From the NCBI RefSeq assembly GCF_003028855.1, contig NZ_CP028324.1:4030001-4094000 (forward strand): a stretch of 64,000 bases of DNA, given 5' to 3'. The translations under genes and the position numbers were made by a program. Positions 54,542 through 63,300 of the stretch are shown here, in pieces (the stretch's first letter is position 1; each line of letters opens with the position of its first letter). Under the pieces are notes generated by a model. It saw only the letters and a list, made by a program, of their open reading frames with translations, did no database searches and was not told the origin of the DNA. Origin of the DNA: Pseudoduganella armeniaca. Its GTDB lineage: Bacteria; Pseudomonadota; Gammaproteobacteria; Burkholderiales; Burkholderiaceae_D.

Positions 54542-54901
54542 TTAAGCAGCGATTTTTGCTTTCACGGCGTTGACAATCGCGGCAAACGCCGGCTTGTCCA
54601 TCACAGCCATATCGGCCAGGACTTTACGGTCCAGTTCGATAGCGGCTTTCTTCAGGCCGTTCATGAAGACGCTGTAGGTCAGGCCGTGTTCACGCGAAGC
54701 CGCGTTGATACGGGTGATCCACAGGGCGCGGAAGACGCGCTTCTTGTTACGACGGTCGCGGTAGGCGTACTGGCCAGCGCGCATGACTGCTTGCTTGGCA
54801 ATACGGTAAACCTTGCTGCGACGACCGCGGTAACCCTTGGCCAGATTCAGTACTTTTTTATGACGGGCACGCGCAGTAACCCCACGTTTTACTCGAGGCA
54901 T
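54542..54901 (-). CDS. rplT: 50S ribosomal protein L20
   Basis: A 119-residue basic ribosomal protein that binds 23S rRNA early in assembly and, in related bacteria, also represses its own operon. The sequence [39 protein letters not shown] is diagnostic. It follows rpmI by 25 bases. Confidence 0.98.
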   Translation of the reverse strand: MPRVKRGVTARARHKKVLNLAKGYRGRRSKVYRIAKQAVMRAGQYAYRDRRNKKRVFRALWITRINAASREHGLTYSVFMNGLKKAAIELDRKVLADMAVMDKPAFAAIVNAVKAKIAA

Positions 54902-54926
54902 AGTAGCTCCTTAGATGAGTGTGAGA

Positions 54927-55124
54927 TTAAGCGGACGGCATCATGCGCAGGACGCTCGTGACGTCGGACGCATTGATGTTGCGGGTACCACGCAGTTGAC
55001 GCTTGTTTTTGGTGGTCTTCTTGGTCAGGATGTGACGCTTGAACGCCATACCCGACTTGACGGTACCACCTGGACGCACGCGAAAACGCTTCTTCGCGGA
55101 GCTTTTGGTCTTCATTTTTGGCAT
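54927..55124 (-). CDS. rpmI: 50S ribosomal protein L35
   Basis: A 65-residue basic protein ([37 protein letters not shown]). The ATG at 55124 gives the standard N-terminus; the longer open frame upstream is not coding. It follows infC after an unusually long 340-base gap that contains a large hairpin. Confidence 0.97.
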   Translation of the reverse strand: MPKMKTKSSAKKRFRVRPGGTVKSGMAFKRHILTKKTTKNKRQLRGTRNINASDVTSVLRMMPSA

Positions 55125-55464
55125 AACACATCTGTCCTCGCGGACAGCTCCAAAGTAACAGGATTGCAGGTGGCAACAACACGTTGCGCTTGGGTGCCTG
55201 CTTTCACTTGTTGATGCAGCGGCAGCGGGGCCACTACATGTTGCAGCTTGAGGCTGCAAATTCTTGTTGCCGGGTGCAACTCGGCAGCCGGCAATTATAA
55301 CCGATTTTCCAACAGCCGGGCTTAAACAACCGAGGCATAGTTGGAAAGAGGCCTCGGAAAACCCGCACAGCGGGATGCAGTTCGGGCCTGCCGCGCGGAA
55401 TCGTACGTTAGTACGATGAGCACGGCAGACCCGAAATGCGCCCGATTTGCGGGTTTAACGACGC
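55125..55464 (-). promoter_or_regulatory. infC-rpmI intergenic leader with a long imperfect hairpin
   Basis: Immediately after the infC stop, bases 55411-55456 and 55359-55406 are complementary over about 45 positions with few mismatches: CCCGCA with TGCGGG, TTCGGG with CCCGAA, TGCCG with CGGCA, and an inner exact ATCGTAC-GTTA-GTACGAT. It could be a processing or termination signal for infC, part of the L20 autorepression site (known to lie upstream of rpmI in other bacteria), or a mobile palindrome. The remaining 230 bases before rpmI also hold G/C-rich, partly repetitive GTTGC words but no gene. Confidence 0.6.
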
Positions 55465-55986
55465 TTATTTCTTCTTCTTCGGCGCGATGACCATGATCAT
55501 CTGGCGGCCTTCCATTTTCGGGAACTGCTCGACCTGGCCATGTTCTTCCAGGTCAGCCTTCAGACGCTCGAGCATGCGCATGCCGATGTCCTGGTGGGCC
55601 ATTTCGCGGCCGCGGAAACGCAACGTGATTTTCGTCTTGTCGCCCTCTTCCAGGAACTTGATCAGGTTGCGCAGCTTGATGTTGTAGTCGCCATCATCGG
55701 TACCCGGACGGAATTTGACTTCCTTCACGGAGATGACTTTCTGCTTCAATTTTGCTTCGTGCGCCTTCTTCTGCTCCGAATACTTGAACTTGCCGTAGTC
55801 CATCAGACGGCAAACCGGTGGCTGCGCCGTCGGCGCGATTTCCACCAGGTCAACGTTCGCTTCTTCCGCGAGGCGGAAGGCTTCGGCCAGGCTTACGATA
55901 CCCAGCGGCTCATTGTTGACACCGGACAGGCGCATTTCCGGTGCCGTGATTTCGCCATTGATGCGATGCGACTTGTCAGTAGCTAT
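55465..55986 (-). CDS. infC: Translation initiation factor IF-3, apparent ATA start
   Basis: A 173-residue IF-3 that keeps ribosomal subunits apart and checks start codons. The family N-terminus [26 protein letters not shown] is in frame upstream of the first ATG (55935), so translation must begin further out. The only sensible position is ATA at 55986 ([11 protein letters not shown]), five bases after AAAGGAAA. Rare starts (ATT in E. coli) are characteristic of infC and let IF-3 repress its own synthesis. The C-terminal domain with [17 protein letters not shown] is complete. Confidence 0.96.
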   Translation of the reverse strand: MATDKSHRINGEITAPEMRLSGVNNEPLGIVSLAEAFRLAEEANVDLVEIAPTAQPPVCRLMDYGKFKYSEQKKAHEAKLKQKVISVKEVKFRPGTDDGDYNIKLRNLIKFLEEGDKTKITLRFRGREMAHQDIGMRMLERLKADLEEHGQVEQFPKMEGRQMIMVIAPKKKK

Positions 55987-56060
55987 TGCAGTTTCCTTTA
56001 AGAAATTTGTTGGGTGTGGCCGGTTACGAATGCCCCAGTGACTAGCACCGGCGCGACCCG

Positions 56061-57968
56061 TCAGGCTTTGTTGGCGACATCCTGCTGGAGTCGCTCGACC
56101 AGGGCATCGATCGACATTACGCCGAGATCGACATTGCCCCGTGCACGCACGGCCACGGTATTGGCATCCCGTTCCTTGTCGCCGATCACCAGGATGTATG
56201 GCAACTTTTGGACGGAGTGTTCGCGTATTTTATACGTGATCTTCTCGTTGCGCAAATCAGCCGTGACGCGGAAGCCCTGCTGGCGCAGCTTGGCGGCCAG
56301 CGCCGTCGCGTATTCGGCCTGGCTGTCCGAAATGTTGAGCACGGCAACCTGCACCGGCGCCAGCCACATCGGCAGCGCGCCCGCGTAGTTCTCGATCAGG
56401 ATGCCGATGAAGCGCTCCATCGAGCCGACGATCGCACGGTGCAGCATGACGGGCACCTTGCGGGTGTTGTCGTCCGCCACATATTCGGCGCCCAGGCGCT
56501 CCGGCATGAAGAAGTCAACCTGCATCGTGCCGACCTGCCATGGGCGACCCAGCGAGTCCTTCAGGTGATATTCGATCTTCGGACCGTAGAAGGCACCCTC
56601 GCCCGGCAGCTCCGTCCAGGTCACGCCGCAGGCGCGCAGGCCCTGGCGCAGCGCGTCTTCCGCGTCGTTCCAGATCTCGTCGGTACCGATGCGGTTGTCC
56701 GGACGCAGCGCCAGCTTGACCTCGATATTGGTGAAGTCGAAGTCTTCATAGACTTCCATCGCCTGCTGGTGGAACGCCACGACTTCCGGCTCGATCTGCT
56801 CGTTGGTGCAGAAGATGTGGCCGTCATCCTGGGTAAAGCCGCGCACGCGCATGATGCCATGCAACGCGCCGGACGGCTCGTTGCGGTGGCACTGGCCGAA
56901 CTCGCCGTAGCGCAGCGGCAGGTCGCGGTACGAGCGCATGGCCGAATTGAAGATCTGCACGTGGCCCGGGCAGTTCATCGGCTTCAGCGCATACGAACGG
57001 TTTTCCGACTCCGTCACGAACATGTTTTCGCGGTAGTTGTCCCAGTGGCCGGTCTTGCCCCACAGGCTGGCGTCCAGGATCTGCGGCGCCTTGACTTCCT
57101 GGTAGCCGTTGTCCTGGTACTTCTTGCGCATGTACTGCTCGACCTGCTGCCAGATCGTCCAGCCCTTCGGATGCCAGAACACCAGGCCCGGCGCCTCGTC
57201 CTGGAAGTGGAAGAAGTCCAATTGCTTGCCAAGCTTCCTGTGGTCGCGCTTTTCCGCCTCTTCCAGCATGTGCAGGTACTGCTCCTGGTCTTCCTTTTTC
57301 GCCCAGGCAGTGCCGTAGACGCGCTGCAGCATCTCGTTTTTCGAGTCGCCGCGCCAGTAGGCACCGGCCAGCTTCATCAGCTTGAAGACCTTCAGCTTGC
57401 CGGTGGAGGGCACGTGCGGGCCGCGGCACAGGTCGGTGAACTTGCCTTCGCTGTACAGCGACACGTCCTCGCCCGCCGGGATCGAGCTGATGATCTCGGC
57501 CTTGTACGCTTCGCCGATGGACTTGAAGTAGGCAACGGCTTCGTCGCGCGGCAGCACCTTGCGGGTGACCGGCTCATCCTTCTTGGCCAGCTCGGCCATT
57601 TTCTTCTCGATCGCCACCAGGTCGTCCGGGGTGAACGGGCGCTTGTACGAGAAGTCGTAGTAGAAGCCGTTTTCGATCGTCGGGCCGATGGTCACCTGCG
57701 CGTCCGGGAACAGTTCCTTGACGGCGTAGGCCAGCAGGTGGGCGGTGGAGTGACGGATGACGTCCAGGCCTTCCGGGTCCTTGTCCGTGACGATGGCGAC
57801 ATCGGCGTCCTGCTCGATCAGGAACGACGTATCGACGACCTTGCCGTCGACCTTGCCGGCCAGGGCGGCCTTGGCCAGGCTGTTGCTGATGTTCGACGCC
57901 ACCTGGGCGACGGTGACCGGCGCCTCGAACTGGCGCACGGATCCATCGGGAAGTCGGACTGATACCAT
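56061..57968 (-). CDS. thrS: Threonine-tRNA ligase
   Basis: A 635-residue synthetase. The N-terminal TGS domain begins [18 protein letters not shown]; the editing domain has the [14 protein letters not shown] motif; the class II core contains [10 protein letters not shown] with a zinc-binding Cys, motif 2 [20 protein letters not shown] sequence and motif 3 [17 protein letters not shown]; the anticodon-binding domain closes the protein. The ATG at 57968 fits the family; further residues upstream are not coding. A TATACT hexamer at 58010-58015 on the minus strand is the likely -10, just downstream of a tRNA terminator. Confidence 0.97.
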   Translation of the reverse strand: MVSVRLPDGSVRQFEAPVTVAQVASNISNSLAKAALAGKVDGKVVDTSFLIEQDADVAIVTDKDPEGLDVIRHSTAHLLAYAVKELFPDAQVTIGPTIENGFYYDFSYKRPFTPDDLVAIEKKMAELAKKDEPVTRKVLPRDEAVAYFKSIGEAYKAEIISSIPAGEDVSLYSEGKFTDLCRGPHVPSTGKLKVFKLMKLAGAYWRGDSKNEMLQRVYGTAWAKKEDQEQYLHMLEEAEKRDHRKLGKQLDFFHFQDEAPGLVFWHPKGWTIWQQVEQYMRKKYQDNGYQEVKAPQILDASLWGKTGHWDNYRENMFVTESENRSYALKPMNCPGHVQIFNSAMRSYRDLPLRYGEFGQCHRNEPSGALHGIMRVRGFTQDDGHIFCTNEQIEPEVVAFHQQAMEVYEDFDFTNIEVKLALRPDNRIGTDEIWNDAEDALRQGLRACGVTWTELPGEGAFYGPKIEYHLKDSLGRPWQVGTMQVDFFMPERLGAEYVADDNTRKVPVMLHRAIVGSMERFIGILIENYAGALPMWLAPVQVAVLNISDSQAEYATALAAKLRQQGFRVTADLRNEKITYKIREHSVQKLPYILVIGDKERDANTVAVRARGNVDLGVMSIDALVERLQQDVANKA

Positions 57969-58042
57969 AGTGATCTCCAATCGGCACGAGGCCGCTAAGC
58001 TACTGCGAAAGTATAGGGAACGAATGTACGAAAATGCGGACG

Positions 58043-58069
58043 AAAAAAAACGCGGACTAGCCGCGTTTT
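58043..58069 (-). terminator. Intrinsic terminator between the tRNA-Val genes and thrS
   Basis: AAAACGCGG (minus strand) pairs with CCGCGTTTT around CTAGT and is followed by more T, eight in total. It should stop transcripts coming from the tRNA genes before the thrS promoter. The stem is also usable on the plus strand with a poorer tail. Confidence 0.85.
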
Positions 58070-58181
58070 CCTTCAATTGAAAAAGCCAAAGAAAGCCGGT
58101 CGACTAGCGTCACTCACCAAACCCTGCGGTCGTAGTTCGCGGTGTCATAACCGGTGTGCCTTTCTCGCTCTTACAAGATGA

Positions 58182-58204
58182 GAGCCTCGTTTGCGACGAG
58201 GCTC
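58182..58204 (-). terminator. Nine-base hairpin after the first tRNA-Val
   Basis: GAGCCTCGT and ACGAGGCTC pair exactly around five bases, starting 10 bases downstream of the tRNA 3' end. No T-run follows on the minus strand, so it may be a 3' processing signal rather than a true terminator. Confidence 0.5.
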
Positions 58205-58213
58205 CTTGAATTC

Positions 58214-58290
58214 TGGTGGGCGGTGAGGAATTCGAATCCCCGACCCCTTGGATGTCGACCAAGTATTCTAACCAGCTGAACTAACCGCCC
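58214..58290 (-). tRNA. tRNA-Val (anticodon GAC), copy 1, with C33
   Basis: A 77-base cloverleaf with encoded CCA. The acceptor stem GGGCGGT/ACCGCCC is perfect; the D arm is GTTC-AGCTGGTTA-GAAT; the anticodon stem CTTGG/CCAAG encloses the loop TCGACAT (anticodon GAC); the T arm is GGGGA-TTCGAAT-TCCTC; discriminator A73. Position 33 is C instead of the almost universal U, and the base pair 53-61 is A-U instead of G-C. The body resembles tRNA-Asp, but anticodon and A73 fit valine. Position upstream of thrS is the usual betaproteobacterial site for tRNA-Val. Confidence 0.9.
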
Positions 58291-58349
58291 GATGGTCCGA
58301 GGCAGTGATACTACGCGACATGCGTCACACAACAGCACTACCCTGGACT

Positions 58350-58397
58350 TTACTACTCTACTGCATTACTACTCTACTGCATTACTACTGTACTGCT
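58350..58397. repeat. Short tandem repeat between the two tRNA-Val genes
   Basis: A 16-base unit (TTACTACTCTACTGCA) occurs twice exactly, followed by a third copy with two changes. It lies five bases before the 3' end of the second tRNA gene on the plus-strand map. Function unknown; a replication-slippage product is the simplest reading. Confidence 0.8.
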
Positions 58398-58402
58398 TGT
58401 TC

Positions 58403-58479
58403 TGGTGGGCGGTGAGGAATTCGAATCCCCGACCCCTTGGATGTCGACCAAGTATTCTAACCAGCTGAACTAACCGCCC
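58403..58479 (-). tRNA. tRNA-Val (anticodon GAC), copy 2, identical to copy 1
   Basis: The same 77 bases as the gene at 58214-58290, including the C33 loop TCGACAT and encoded CCA. This is the promoter-proximal copy of the pair on the minus strand. Identical tandem copies imply recent duplication or gene conversion. Confidence 0.9.
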
Positions 58480-58593
58480 GATGCCCAGCATTATAGGGAG
58501 GCAACGAGAGAAAAACAAGGGCCAACCTGAAATTGTTGGCACGGACGCATCCACGGCGGCGAGCACAGCAGCCATGCTATATTGGGTGTTGCC

Positions 58594-59073
58594 ATGAAAC
58601 CCTCCCTGCCGTCCTTGTCGTCGCACATCCTGGCCTACCCGTTGCTGGCCTACGCAATGCTGTGTCCGGTAGTTGGCGCGGCGGCCGAGCCGGGCACGGC
58701 GGACGAAGCGCGCGCCATGGTGGACAAGGCCGCCACCTTGATGCGTGAGCTCGGTCCCGAACGAACCATGGCCGAGATCAGCAATCCATTCGGTGCCTTC
58801 ACCTACCGCGACCTGTACGTGACCGTCTACAGCACGCGCGGGCGCATCCTGGCCCACGGCACCCAGCCGCAGCTGATCGGCCGCGATGCCTGGGACTGGC
58901 GCGACGCCAACGACAAATACTATGTGCGCGAGATCGTCACCCGTGCGCAGAAGGGCGATACCGGTCCCGTACACTACACGCGGGTGCATCCGTTCACCCA
59001 CCAGCTGCGCGTGAAGGAAACCTGGTTTCGCGCCGTGGACCGGTACGTCATCGCGTGCGGCGCCTACAAATAA
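58594..59073 (+). CDS. Exported single Cache-domain protein
   Basis: A 159-residue protein with a signal peptide or N-terminal anchor (SSHILAYPLLAYAMLCPVVGAAA) and one Cache-type ligand-binding domain: EARAMVDKAATLMRELGPERTMAEISNPFGAFTYRDLYVTVYSTRGRILAHGTQPQLIGRDAWDWRDANDKYYVREIV. It resembles the sensor modules of chemoreceptors and kinases, but no signalling domain follows. It may bind a small molecule for a partner sensor. The ATG at 58594 is used; a TTG four codons earlier has no binding site. It ends 18 bases before the cation transporter gene, so the two are probably cotranscribed. Confidence 0.78.
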   Translation: MKPSLPSLSSHILAYPLLAYAMLCPVVGAAAEPGTADEARAMVDKAATLMRELGPERTMAEISNPFGAFTYRDLYVTVYSTRGRILAHGTQPQLIGRDAWDWRDANDKYYVREIVTRAQKGDTGPVHYTRVHPFTHQLRVKETWFRAVDRYVIACGAYK

Positions 59074-59091
59074 TCCCTTGCATACCGTCTC

Positions 59092-60018
59092 ATGAACGCA
59101 CCCAGCCACCTGCACGCCCACCTGAAGGGCGACGCCAAGTATCGTCACCAGCGCGCCGACCGCAGCCTGTCCATCCTCGCGTGGGCGCTTGGCCTCACCC
59201 TGCTGTTCGCAGGCGTGGAGGTGGGCGCCGGCTTCATGTCCAACTCCCTTGCACTGATTTCCGACGCCGGCCATATGGTGACGGATGCGGCGTCGCTGGG
59301 TCTGGCCCTGTTCGCCCAGCTGATCGCGCGGCGCCCGCCCTCCTCCCGTTACTCGTTCGGCTTTGGCCGCGCCGAGGCGCTGGCCGCCTTCGTCAATGGC
59401 CTCGTGATGCTGCTGGTGGTGGGCTGGATCGTGTTCGAGGCGGTGCACCGGTTTACCGCACCGCAGCCGGTGGCCGGCGGCACCGTGTTCGTCGTGGCCG
59501 CCATCGGCCTGGTCGTCAACCTGATCGTGGCCTGGGTGCTGTCGAAGGACCGCGACAGCATGAATACCCGCGCCGCGCTGGTGCACGTGCTGGGCGACAT
59601 GCTCGGTTCCGTGGCGGCGCTGATCGCCGGTGCCGTCATCTACTACACCGGCTGGATGCAGATCGACCCGCTGCTGTCGCTGATCGTCTCGCTGCTGCTG
59701 TTGAAATCCACCTACGGCATCCTGCGCGAGTCGGGCCATCACCTGATGGAAGGTGTGCCCGAGCACATCGACTACCTGCAACTGGGCGCGGACCTGGAAC
59801 AGGTGGACGGCGTCGTCTCCGTGCACGACCTGCACGTGTGGGACATGTCGCCGGGTGAGCCGGCCCTGATCGGCCACGTCGAAGTCGCGGACCTGCAGCA
59901 CTGGCCGCGCGTGCTGAAGGCGATCCGCATCATGCTGCTGGAACGGCATCGCATCGACCACGTGACCTTGCAGGCCGAGGTGGCCGGGCGGCAAGGGCGC
60001 CCGGCTGGACATATCTGA
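59092..60018 (+). CDS. Cation diffusion facilitator transporter (CzcD/ZitB-like)
   Basis: A 308-residue inner-membrane metal efflux protein. Six transmembrane helices; the first metal-site motif is SDAGHMVTD (D58, H61, D65) and the second HVLGDMLGS. The N-terminus carries a His-rich start (HLHAHLK) and the C-terminus the cytosolic ferredoxin-like domain (VDGVVSVHDLHVWDMSPGEPALIGHVEV). Zn2+ is the most common substrate of this HxxxD type; cobalt or cadmium export is also possible. It shares a transcript with the Cache protein. Confidence 0.92.
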   Translation: MNAPSHLHAHLKGDAKYRHQRADRSLSILAWALGLTLLFAGVEVGAGFMSNSLALISDAGHMVTDAASLGLALFAQLIARRPPSSRYSFGFGRAEALAAFVNGLVMLLVVGWIVFEAVHRFTAPQPVAGGTVFVVAAIGLVVNLIVAWVLSKDRDSMNTRAALVHVLGDMLGSVAALIAGAVIYYTGWMQIDPLLSLIVSLLLLKSTYGILRESGHHLMEGVPEHIDYLQLGADLEQVDGVVSVHDLHVWDMSPGEPALIGHVEVADLQHWPRVLKAIRIMLLERHRIDHVTLQAEVAGRQGRPAGHI

Positions 60019-60343
60019 TTGCTCTCTCCAGCGCGGCGTACTGCGGAGGGGCGCAAGCTCGTTCCGTGTTGCCGCGCTCGCTGGCCGCGCTGTGTCCGTC
60101 AAGCCGCGTTGGGATTGAGCCTGACCAAACAGGCGACCTATTCTTCTTGCCAGCTCGGCAAACATCCTACGATACGTAGCTGGAGAGGCCGCCCGGCCGT
60201 CTCGGTTGCACGCTTGTACTGCAAGAGTCCAAGGGCCAGCTACCTGGTGGGCGCTGCAGACATGCTAAAATAGCAACATCACCAAGCCCAGGCGCGTCCT
60301 ACCCGCGCGCCTGTGCCTGTAGAAGAACACGAATAGCAGCGCC
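60019..60343 (+). other. Intergenic region before the RHS gene
   Basis: 325 bases of lower-complexity character without a recognisable gene. A TAAAAT hexamer at 60265-60270 could be a -10, but there is no good -35. Purine-rich AGAAGAACACG lies at 60321-60331, about 13 bases before the ATG, with no strong Shine-Dalgarno. I see no terminator for the preceding operon. Confidence 0.3.
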
Positions 60344-63300
60344 ATGACCGAACCCACGCCAAAGCCCACCGAACGCGCGCCCGAAGTCGCCGTCGCTCCA
60401 CTCAACACGATCGACCAGCAAGATGTCGGCGCGGCAGCAGCAGCCTTCGACAAATGGCTGCGCAAGATCAGCCACGATTACGTCACCCTCGAGCGCCTGA
60501 GCACCGTGGCTGGCAGCCTGCCGGTGATCGGCAACATCATGGCACTGATCGATGCCATCATGGACGTGGTCGGCGTGATCCAGAAATACATCGCCAAGAA
60601 GGAAGTCGATTTCCTGCAGTGGGTCAGCCTGGCCATCAACCTGATCGGCGTGGTGCCGCTGCCCGCGTCGAGCGCGGCGCGCATGTGCCTGCGTCCTACG
60701 CTGCATCTGGCGCGGCAAAAGCTCGCCATGGGCTTCAAGGATATCGGCGCGACGCTGGTCGAGGTGCTGGTGGTGCACCTGAATGCCCGGCTCGCCGGCG
60801 AGCTGGAGACCTTCGTCGACGGCGCGATGAGCAGGCTGTCCGGCATCCTGGACGAATGCGCCAAGGTGGCCGACGGCATCGTTGACGACCTGATCAAGAT
60901 CCTCAAACGCTGCATCGGCAAGGAACCGCTGTTCGACGTGGCGCCCCCGGCGCAAGCGGAGAGCAAGCTGCACGACCCAAAGGTGCAAAGCAGCTGGCGC
61001 CGCATGCTGGGAGCCATCGACCGGCAATATAAAAGGGCCGCGAACTACGCCGCCGCCACCGCGGCGCGCCAGTTGCCGGAAAGTGCCGTAGCTGGCGTCA
61101 CGGCCATCATCACGCACCTGACCGATTTCAAGCCGGCGTTCCGCGGCAAGCTGGCCGCCCTGGCTGACGAGAAGGCGCAGATGAGCATCAAGTGGATCCT
61201 GCTGCGCCTGCGCGACGCGGTCGTCAAGCACAAAAGGGACTATGCGGTCCTGGTGCCGTCCGCAAAAGGTGCGCAGCACAAGAAAGACAAAGCCGGCCAC
61301 GAACTGGGCGCCGCCAGCCATCAAAGCCCGGCCACGGGCGACGCCAACGACTGCAAGCTGTGCCCCGCGAAAGCCGCCACCGCGCACTCGATCAGCTTCG
61401 CCACCGGCGCCGAAACCTTTACGCACAGGGACTTCGTGCTGGATGCGCCACTGCCGATCGAGTGGAGCCGCACCTACCGCAGCCAGCTGGTCGCCTACGA
61501 TCGCGGCAACCTCGGCGCACGCTGGCTCACGCCGTACAGCACCCGCATTGATGTCGTCAGCCAGGGCAAGCTCACCGCCCTGCTCTATCACGCCGCCGAC
61601 GGCCGCAGCCACCGTTATCCCTGGCTGGCGGTCGGCGAGAAGCATCACGATCCGGTCGAGCAAATCACGCTGACCCGCCTGAGCGTCACCTTGCTCACGC
61701 TCGACTTCGGCAAGCCGCTGCCCGAAGGCCAACCAAGCCCCTGGCGCGAAACCTATGAATTGACCGACACGGTGCGCAGCAAGGCAGCCGAGATGGGCAA
61801 GCAGCACTTCCGCCTGATCTCCATCCACGCCAAGGACGGCGCCGCCCTCGGCCTGCGCTACGACCACGTGGCCAATGGCGAGGCGGTGCTGAGCGACATC
61901 ATCAGCAAGCAAGGCGACACCATCGTCGCCCATGCCGGCACCCAGATTGACGCCGCGACCGGCCAAATCGTCGCACTGTGGGAAATCAAGGATGGCCAGC
62001 TGGTGCGCCAACTGTCCGCCTATGACTATAACGAGCGCGGCGACCTGATCTACGCCCAGGAAGAAAACGCGGCCGCCTGGCACTACCAGTACGACCGCCA
62101 CCTCGTCACGCGCTACACCGACCGTACGGGTCGCGGGATCAACCTGGCCTACGACACCAGCATCGACAGCGGCGCGAACGCGAAAGCGATCCGCGAGTGG
62201 GCGGACGACGGCAGTCATGACACCCGCCTCGAATGGGACAAGAACATCCGCCTGACCTACGTCACCGACGCGCTGGGCCAGGAAACCCGTTACTACTACG
62301 ACATCGCCGGCTACACCTACCGCACCATCTACCCGGACGGCCTGGAAGAATGGTTCTACCGCGACAACGCGAAGAACGTCATTCGCCACATCCACACCGA
62401 TGGCAACAGCGAGCATTTCCGCTACGACGACCACGGCAACCTGCTGACGCACACCCGAGCAGATGGCAGCCAGGTCCACTTCGAGTACGACGCCCAGCAC
62501 CGCATCACCGGCATCCTCGATCCCGAAGGGGGCACCTGGAAGCGCGACTACGATGCGCAAGGCCACCTGGTCGAGGAAATCGACCCGCTCGGCAGCAAGA
62601 CCCAATACGCCTACGATAAGGCGGGCCGCCCCGTCGAGGTCACCGATGCCAAGGGCGGCGTCAAGAAACTGACCTATACGCCGGACGGCCAGCTCGCCAG
62701 CTACACGGACTGCTCCGGCCATAGCACCCAATGGCAATACGACGAGCGCAAGCGCCTCATCAAACGCTTCGACGCCGCCGGCAACATCACGCGCTATCGC
62801 TACACGCCAGTCAATGTCGATACGCTGACACTGGCGCTCAGCGAGGAAACCGGCAATCACCCAGGCCAGCTGGAAGCTGTGATCCACCCGGACGGCAGCG
62901 AAGAGCAACTGCGCCACGACGCCGAAGGCCGCCTGCTGGCGCACATCGATGCGCTGCAACGCCGCACCGCCTACAGCTACACCGCCGCCGGCCTGATCGC
63001 GCAGCGAACGGATGCACTGGGCCACAGCCTGCGCTACCGCTGGGACGCGCTGGGCCGGCTGTCCGCGCTGGAAAACGAAAACGGCAGCGTCTACCGCTTC
63101 CAGTACGACCCGGTCGGGCGCCTGCTGCAGGAACAGGGCTTCGATGGCAAGACCACCGAATACCGTTACCACGAAGGGACTGGCGTGCTGGCGGAAACCG
63201 AGGAAGCCGGCGTGATCACGCGACTCGAGTTCGACGCCATGGGCCGGCTCATGCAGCGCCGGGCGGCCGCGCCCGGCCAGCCCGAGCAAATCGAAACCTT

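Noticed and set aside
58214..58479. The repeated tRNA-Val genes as attachment sites of an integrated element
   Set aside because: Both copies are complete and only 112 bases apart, with no integrase or cargo between them; simple duplication explains them.
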